64,000 bases of DNA from Algoriphagus boritolerans DSM 17298 = JCM 18970 (GTDB taxonomy: Bacteria > Bacteroidota > Bacteroidia > Cytophagales > Cyclobacteriaceae). Shown in pieces: positions 59,091 through 64,000 of this stretch; position 1 is the first letter of the stretch, and each line of letters starts with the position of its first letter. Made by a program: the position numbers and the translations under genes. The notes below the pieces were generated by a model, which was not told the origin of the DNA, ran no database searches, and saw nothing but the letters and a program-made list of their open reading frames with translations. Where the stretch lies: assembly GCF_900108085.1 (NCBI RefSeq), contig NZ_FNVR01000014.1, positions 1 to 64,000 on the forward strand, read 5' to 3'.

Positions 59091-59885
59091 ATATCAATCA
59101 TCAAAATCGGCGGCAATGTCATTGACTTCCCGGAGAAGTTGGATGAATTTCTGAGTCTTTTTTCTAAGTTTCCGGGATATAAAATTCTAGTGCACGGAGG
59201 AGGAATCATGGCCTCTCGCTTTGGTGAATCCATGGGAGTCATGCCCGAAATGGTCGATGGACGTCGCATTACGGATAAAGACACGCTGGACATCGTGACC
59301 ATGGTTTATGCAGGCTTGATCAATAAAAACATGGTGGCCAAGCTCCAGGCGCTGAAAGTAAATGCCATCGGAATGACCGGTGCAGACGGAAATCTCATCC
59401 GATCCATCAAGCGGCCTGTCAAAGGAATTGATTATGGATTTGTGGGAGATATTCAGGAGGTAAATACCGATTTGATCAAAACGCTGCTCGGTGGAGGCCT
59501 TCATCCTGTGGTCAATGCCATTACGCATGATCAAAAAGGTCAATTGCTGAATACAAATGCGGATTCAATAGCCTCTGCCCTAGCGACTAGCCTGGCGACC
59601 GAGCATCAGGTTAACTTGTATTTTTGCTTCAATAAAAGTGGCGTTTTGATAGATGAGAAAAATGATAATTCCATTATTCCGCTGATCAACGAGGACATTT
59701 ATGCTGAGCTTCGCAAAGAAAATGTGATTCACTCCGGAATGATTCCCAAGTTGGACAATGCGTTTGCTGCTTTGGAAAAAGGGGTTAACAATGTGTGGAT
59801 AGGAAAAGCAGAGAATCTTCTTTTGGCAGCCAAGGGAAAACTTTCCGGGACAACCATAGAGCGAAACCGCTACGACCTATACTGA
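59085..59885 (+). CDS. argB: N-acylglutamate kinase
   Basis: This 266-residue amino-acid kinase phosphorylates N-acylglutamate. The N-terminal IIKIGGNVID nucleotide loop, ILVHGGGIMASRFGESMG for the substrate and NTNADSIASALA plus the Lys in the MIPKLDNA region are intact. Its ATG lies in the direct repeat at the end of an interspersed element. Its TGA overlaps the argE ATG by one base (TGATG). The protein lacks a long N-terminal helix, as in the arginine-insensitive dimeric forms, so allosteric feedback by arginine may be weak; that is inferred from length. Confidence 0.94.
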   Translation: MKISIIKIGGNVIDFPEKLDEFLSLFSKFPGYKILVHGGGIMASRFGESMGVMPEMVDGRRITDKDTLDIVTMVYAGLINKNMVAKLQALKVNAIGMTGADGNLIRSIKRPVKGIDYGFVGDIQEVNTDLIKTLLGGGLHPVVNAITHDQKGQLLNTNADSIASALATSLATEHQVNLYFCFNKSGVLIDEKNDNSIIPLINEDIYAELRKENVIHSGMIPKLDNAFAALEKGVNNVWIGKAENLLLAAKGKLSGTTIERNRYDLY

Positions 59886-60955
59886 TGGAAAACTTAAACT
59901 CACTTTTTGAAGAAGCGACTCTGCTGCTGAAGAGTTTGATTGAAATCCCATCTTTTTCCAAAGAAGAGCAGAAAACAGGGGATCAAATTGAAGACTTTTT
60001 GAAAAAAAAAGGAGTTGAAGTAAACCGCTCCGGGAACAATATTTGGGCCTTTTCAGGCGAATATAATCCTGTCTTACCGACTTTATGGCTTAATTCCCAT
60101 CACGATACAGTAAAGCCAAATGCAGGCTATACCAAAAATCCATTCAGTGCCATTATAGAAGATGGGAAATTGTTCGGCTTGGGAAGCAATGATGCCGGAG
60201 GTTCATTGGTAAGTTTGATTGCTGCATTTACTCATTTTATTGGTAAGGCTCTACCTTTCAATCTTTTATTCATTGCTTCAGCTGAGGAAGAAATTTCCGG
60301 CGCCAATGGCATTTCTTCTATCCTTACTCTTCTCCCCGAAGCAGAATTGGCCATAGTCGGTGAACCCACACAAATGCGTTTGGCGGTTGCTGAAAAAGGA
60401 CTTTTGGTAATTGACGCAAAAATCCATGGTAAATCAGGGCATGCGGCCAGAGAAGAAGGCGTGAATGCGATCTACCTGGCTTTGGAGGATTTGGAAGAAA
60501 TCAGAAACTTCCAATTTATGAAGTCAAGCCCCTTTTTAGGAAGGACGAAGGTATCCGCTACAATAATCAGAGCAGGGCATCAACATAATGTGGTCCCTGA
60601 TCTTTGCGAATACACCCTGGATGTACGGGTGACTGACGCTTACACGCTGCAAGAGGCATTTGAAGAGTTAAAGTCCAACCTCAAAGCCGAATTGACACCC
60701 AGATCGATGAGATTGCAGTCATCCCATCTTCCTGATGGACATTTGATGTATCGGGTGGCCGACAAGTTGGAACTTGAAAAATTCGGAAGTCCTACACTTT
60801 CTGATCAAGCCTTGATACCTTGGCCATCTGTTAAAATTGGACCGGGTGATTCTGCACGTTCACATTCTGCGGATGAATTCATCTATTTGGAGGAACTTCG
60901 AAAAGGAATCGAAGGCTATATCGCAATTATCAAAAAATACGCTGAACTCAGCTAA
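59885..60955 (+). CDS. argE: M20 family N-acylornithine/citrulline deacylase
   Basis: From the ATG at 59885, which shares a base with the argB stop, this is a 356-residue metallopeptidase-like deacylase. The zinc ligands sit in NSHHDTVKPN, GLGSNDAGGS, IASAEEEISGANG, GEPTQMRLAVAEKG and HSADEF; the dimerisation lid begins about GKSGHAAREEG. In an acylornithine carbamoyltransferase pathway the enzyme would act on N-acylcitrulline after carbamoylation, not on N-acylornithine. The frame is open further upstream, inside argB, but the overlapping start is normal here. Confidence 0.92.
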   Translation: MENLNSLFEEATLLLKSLIEIPSFSKEEQKTGDQIEDFLKKKGVEVNRSGNNIWAFSGEYNPVLPTLWLNSHHDTVKPNAGYTKNPFSAIIEDGKLFGLGSNDAGGSLVSLIAAFTHFIGKALPFNLLFIASAEEEISGANGISSILTLLPEAELAIVGEPTQMRLAVAEKGLLVIDAKIHGKSGHAAREEGVNAIYLALEDLEEIRNFQFMKSSPFLGRTKVSATIIRAGHQHNVVPDLCEYTLDVRVTDAYTLQEAFEELKSNLKAELTPRSMRLQSSHLPDGHLMYRVADKLELEKFGSPTLSDQALIPWPSVKIGPGDSARSHSADEFIYLEELRKGIEGYIAIIKKYAELS

Positions 60956-60967
60956 TCCATTAAACTT

Positions 60968-62302
60968 ATGAAACTCTGGCAAAAAGCCACCGGCAGCAAA
61001 AAAGAAGTGGAACAATTCACGATCGGTCGAGATCCTGAGTTTGATGTGATACTTGCTCCTTTTGATGTGTTAGGGTCAATGGCTCATGCCAATATGCTGG
61101 CTAAAATCGGACTGTTGACTTCTGAGGAGAATGAAATTCTGCAAAAAGGATTGAAAGAAATTTACTTCGAAATCGAGCAGGGTAAGTTTAGTATAGCTGA
61201 GGGTGTGGAAGATGTACATTCTCAGGTGGAATTTTTACTCACGGAGCGATATGGAGAGGTTGGTAAAAAACTTCACAGCGGCAGAAGTCGAAACGATCAG
61301 GTTTTGGTAGACCTCAAGCTTTACTATCGAGCAGCAATCCGAGAAATAGTGGAAGATGCTCTGGAGCTTTTTGACTTACTGATTAGCCTTTCGGAAAAGC
61401 ATAAAAATGACTTGATGCCGGGATATACGCATACCCAGCTCGCCATGCCTTCTTCTTTTGGACTTTGGTTTGGATCTTTTGCCGAGGGATTGACTGAAGA
61501 TTTCGGTATGCTCAAAGCCGCTTTTGACCTCAGCAATAAAAACCCCTTGGGATCTGCGGCAGGTTACGGTTCCAGTTTTCCTCTGGACAGAACTTTAACC
61601 ACGGAATTATTAGGTTTTGCGGATCTCCATCATAACGTGATCAATGCTCAAAATAGCCGGGGAAAGACTGAAAAAACGCTTGCATTTGCAATGGCAGGAA
61701 TGGCATCAACGCTCAATAGACTGGCGACCGATGTTTGTCTTTTCATGAATCAGCATTTTGCGTTTATCACTTTTCCGGATGATTTGACTACGGGAAGCAG
61801 CATCATGCCTCATAAGAAAAATCCGGACGTTTTTGAGCTGATTCGATCCAAAACCAATCAGGTTCAGGGAATTTCCACTACTGTCGGCTATATGTTGACA
61901 AATATGTCCACTGGCTATCATCGGGATTTACAATTATTGAAAGAGGAGATTTTTCCAGGTATTGAGACACTTAAGTCCTGCCTGACGATGACGACTTTTA
62001 TGCTAAAATCAATCAAAGTCCGTCAGAACATTCTTCAAGATCCGTTTTATAAGCATCTTTTCTCCGTGGAAGTTGTGAATGAATTGGTCTTGAATGGAGT
62101 CCCTTTTCGTGATGCTTACAAGCAGGTCGGTTTGGAAATAGAAGCTGGGCAATTTGCTCCCAAACAAGACCAACTTAATCACACCCACGAGGGAAGCATC
62201 GGGAATTTATGTCTGAAGGAGATTATTGAAAAAATGAAGTCAGCCACCAAATCCTTTGATTTCGAAAAGATTGATCAAAGAATTCTTGATTTATTGAAAT
62301 AA
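60968..62302 (+). CDS. argH: Argininosuccinate lyase
   Basis: This 444-residue fumarase/aspartase-superfamily enzyme splits argininosuccinate to arginine and fumarate. The signature TGSSIMPHKKNPDVFELIRSK is intact, along with EDVHSQVEFLLTERYGEVGKKLHSGRSRNDQV at the N-terminal catalytic region. It starts 12 bases after argE and completes the pathway. It is the last arg gene in the run. Confidence 0.96.
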   Translation: MKLWQKATGSKKEVEQFTIGRDPEFDVILAPFDVLGSMAHANMLAKIGLLTSEENEILQKGLKEIYFEIEQGKFSIAEGVEDVHSQVEFLLTERYGEVGKKLHSGRSRNDQVLVDLKLYYRAAIREIVEDALELFDLLISLSEKHKNDLMPGYTHTQLAMPSSFGLWFGSFAEGLTEDFGMLKAAFDLSNKNPLGSAAGYGSSFPLDRTLTTELLGFADLHHNVINAQNSRGKTEKTLAFAMAGMASTLNRLATDVCLFMNQHFAFITFPDDLTTGSSIMPHKKNPDVFELIRSKTNQVQGISTTVGYMLTNMSTGYHRDLQLLKEEIFPGIETLKSCLTMTTFMLKSIKVRQNILQDPFYKHLFSVEVVNELVLNGVPFRDAYKQVGLEIEAGQFAPKQDQLNHTHEGSIGNLCLKEIIEKMKSATKSFDFEKIDQRILDLLK

Positions 62303-62352
62303 AATAATATTCCCACTCATCGAATTTTTTCAGGGTTTCCTTTTAATTATTT

Positions 62353-62360
62353 TATTTTTG
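62353..62360 (+). promoter_or_regulatory. Bacteroidetes -7 element before the SulP gene
   Basis: TATTTTTG is an exact match to TAnnTTTG. A TSS near 62366 would put the ATG at 62406 about 40 bases downstream and would rule out the TTG at 62358, which lies in the motif. I find no convincing -33 element, so confidence is limited. Confidence 0.45.
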
Positions 62361-62405
62361 GCCATATTGTCTTTTATCAATAAAAAATCAACCCCAAAAC
62401 TTAAT

Positions 62406-63947
62406 ATGAACAAACTTTTTGGAAGCAACTTAAAATATGATCTGAAATCAAGCATGGTCGTTTTTTTTGTAGCCCTACCCCTTTGTCTTGGAATTGCAGT
62501 TGCTAGTGGAGCTCCCCCCATGTCGGGGTTAATCGCTGGGATCGTAGGAGGTATTATTGTTGGTGTATTATCCGGTTCACAGGTGAGTGTAAGTGGACCG
62601 GCTGCAGGGCTTACGGTAATTGTTTTGGATTCTATCAGCTCATTGGGTACGTTCCAGCTATTTCTTGCAACCTTGGTGATAGCGGGTCTGATTCAATTGG
62701 GCCTTGGATTAGTCAAAGCCGGCATCTTAGGGTATTATTTCCCTCATTCTGTGATCAAAGGGATGCTTTCCGCCATTGGCTTAATTTTGATCTTGAAGCA
62801 AATCCCCCACGCACTCGGATACGACAAAGATCAAATGGGCGATTTGGCTTTTAAGCAATTGGATAATCAAAACACTTTTTCGGAAATCTGGCTAGCAATT
62901 CAGTATTTCAGTCCAGGGGCAATACCTATTGTGATTGTGGCTTTAGCCATTTTGATTGGTTTTGATCATCCCAAAATAAAACACAACAAAGTTTTAAGCG
63001 CGGTGCCAGCGGCACTTTGGGCAGTGTTGGCAGGAATAGTAATAAATCAATTTTATGGTTTTATTAAACCTGAATGGATTTTGAAAGATGAACATTTGGT
63101 CACGATTCCGGTTTTGGGTGGTTTTAATGAAATAGGGTCGCTTTTTACTTTTCCTGACTTCAGTTTGATTACTACCAGTAACTTTTGGGTTATTGCCGTT
63201 ACTCTTGCAATCATCGGGAGTATAGAAAGCCTTCTAAGCTTGGAGGCTGCCGACAAAATGGATCCCCAAAAAAGGATCAGTCCAGCAAGTCGTGAATTAG
63301 TCGCGCAAGGAGTGGGAAATACAGTTTCCGGTTTGATCGGTGGATTACCAGTGACTGCAGTAATTGTACGTACTACTGCCAATATTACTTCAGGTGCAAA
63401 AACAAAATTATCAGCTATCCTCCATGGGATTTTGTTGGCGGTTTTGGTTCTGGCCATACCTGCTATGTTGAATAAAATTCCACTCAGTTGCCTTGCGGCA
63501 GTTTTATTCATTGTAGGATTCAAGCTGGCAAAGCCTTCCATTTTTGTCCACGAATGGGAAAAGGGATTGGATCAGTTTCTACCTTTTGTAATAACCATTC
63601 TTGCGATTCTGTTTACAGATTTATTGATGGGAATTGGGATAGGAATGGTTGTTGGAATGTTTTTCGTAATTAAAACAAATTTCCAAGAGGCAATCACGCT
63701 TACCGAAAGGAATGGTAACTACCTACTTAAACTTCACAAGGATGTTTCTTTTTTAAACAAAGCCCCTTTAAAAAATAAATTGGCTACAATTCCTGAAGAT
63801 AGTTTTGTGGTAATTAATGCATTTAAAGCCAAATTCATTGATCAAGACATTAGAGATGTATTAAATGATTTTATCGAATCTTCTTATGAAAAAAACATCA
63901 AAATAGAAATTGAGGGATTTAATTATAATTTAAAACAACCTGCATGA
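62406..63947 (+). CDS. SulP family anion transporter (probable bicarbonate transporter)
   Basis: From the ATG at 62406 this is a 513-residue membrane protein with about 11-14 hydrophobic segments. The Sulfate_transp region has FFVALPLCLGIAVASGAPPMSGLIAGIVGG near the start, then VSVSGPAAGLTVIVLDSI. SLLSLEAADKMDPQKR, QGVGNTVSGLIGGLPVTAVIVRTTANI and a short cytoplasmic tail with a reduced STAS-like region follow. Its TGA overlaps the start of a beta-carbonic anhydrase gene (ATGA). That pairing points to bicarbonate rather than sulfate as substrate, supplying carbon for carboxylations and for carbamoyl phosphate. The sequence alone does not prove it. Confidence 0.92.
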   Translation: MNKLFGSNLKYDLKSSMVVFFVALPLCLGIAVASGAPPMSGLIAGIVGGIIVGVLSGSQVSVSGPAAGLTVIVLDSISSLGTFQLFLATLVIAGLIQLGLGLVKAGILGYYFPHSVIKGMLSAIGLILILKQIPHALGYDKDQMGDLAFKQLDNQNTFSEIWLAIQYFSPGAIPIVIVALAILIGFDHPKIKHNKVLSAVPAALWAVLAGIVINQFYGFIKPEWILKDEHLVTIPVLGGFNEIGSLFTFPDFSLITTSNFWVIAVTLAIIGSIESLLSLEAADKMDPQKRISPASRELVAQGVGNTVSGLIGGLPVTAVIVRTTANITSGAKTKLSAILHGILLAVLVLAIPAMLNKIPLSCLAAVLFIVGFKLAKPSIFVHEWEKGLDQFLPFVITILAILFTDLLMGIGIGMVVGMFFVIKTNFQEAITLTERNGNYLLKLHKDVSFLNKAPLKNKLATIPEDSFVVINAFKAKFIDQDIRDVLNDFIESSYEKNIKIEIEGFNYNLKQPA

Positions 63948-64000
63948 ATCCTTACGAAAAATTACTTCTTCAAAACAAGGCCTGGTCGGAAGAAAAAATA
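63944..64000 (+). CDS. Beta-carbonic anhydrase, 5' end (cut by window end)
   Basis: The ATG at 63944 overlaps the SulP stop and opens a frame to the end of the window, reading MNPYEKLLLQNKAWSEEKI. This matches the start of beta-class carbonic anhydrases (YEKLLENNKKWVEEK in family members). The enzyme interconverts CO2 and bicarbonate with zinc; the metal ligands lie outside the window. Overlap with the SulP gene indicates translational coupling. Confidence 0.8.
   Translation, partial: MNPYEKLLLQNKAWSEEKI

Overview
The window looks like a chromosome segment of a Bacteroidota bacterium, most likely of the Cyclobacteriaceae (Algoriphagus-like). The signs are moderate GC content, many lipoprotein and Tat-like N-termini, a LytTR/LytS-type two-component pair, Bacteroidetes-type promoters (TTG then about 19 nt then TAnnTTTG), an N-acylornithine-type arginine pathway, and short palindromic intergenic repeats. 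No rRNA, tRNA, CRISPR array, transposase or prophage was seen. The layout is ordinary chromosome with small accessory patches.

1-9 kb: a sugar-catabolic group on the minus strand (Gfo/Idh/MocA protein with an altered catalytic motif, ketose-3-epimerase-like TIM barrel, and a very large ThuA/dehydrogenase/HEAT/LamG/azurin-like lipoprotein), a divergent AraC regulator, and a LytTR response regulator with its membrane histidine kinase. 9.5-21.4 kb: a DASS anion transporter, a yoeB toxin remnant broken by a tandem repeat, two secreted metallopeptidases (M13, M1), two Tat-type oxidoreductases, and an N-acetylglucosamine module (nagA, sugar MFS transporter, nagB). 21.4-28.7 kb: a sigma factor, a membrane anti-sigma-like TPR protein, a secreted, membrane-anchored CHAT (caspase-like) TPR protein and a large unknown lipoprotein.

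29-40.5 kb: sterol-desaturase-like membrane oxygenase / XdhC / MocA operon, Uma2 nuclease-like protein, cysteine desulfurase, glnS with an extra C-terminal domain, and an IorAB-type molybdenum hydroxylase that the XdhC/MocA pair probably matures. 40.5-53.4 kb: housekeeping and small genes: a fourth Gfo/Idh/MocA protein, DUF2911, HrpB helicase, a bacterial VLRF1 (Vms1/ANKZF1-like) protein, TM2 and DUF2752 membrane proteins, an MpaB-like oxygenase, a beta-propeller protein, SMP-30, a DsbA-family protein, a 51-residue zinc-ribbon membrane protein and a class V aminotransferase.

53.5-62.3 kb: a complete arginine biosynthesis operon (GNAT acyltransferase, argG, argC, argD, argF', argB, argE, argH). 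A 39-codon leader ORF precedes it, with four Arg codons (AGG AGA . AGG . . . AGG) next to its stop and competing RNA hairpins around them: a candidate arginine-sensing attenuator. The carbamoyltransferase carries Val at the acetyl/succinyl specificity position, which suggests N-succinyl intermediates. A SulP transporter overlapping a beta-carbonic anhydrase (cut by the window end) follows.

The most notable items are the arg leader, an interspersed repeat family that both breaks yoeB and sits on the start codon of argB, the sigma/anti-sigma/CHAT operon, the VLRF1 protein, and the multidomain ThuA-azurin lipoprotein.
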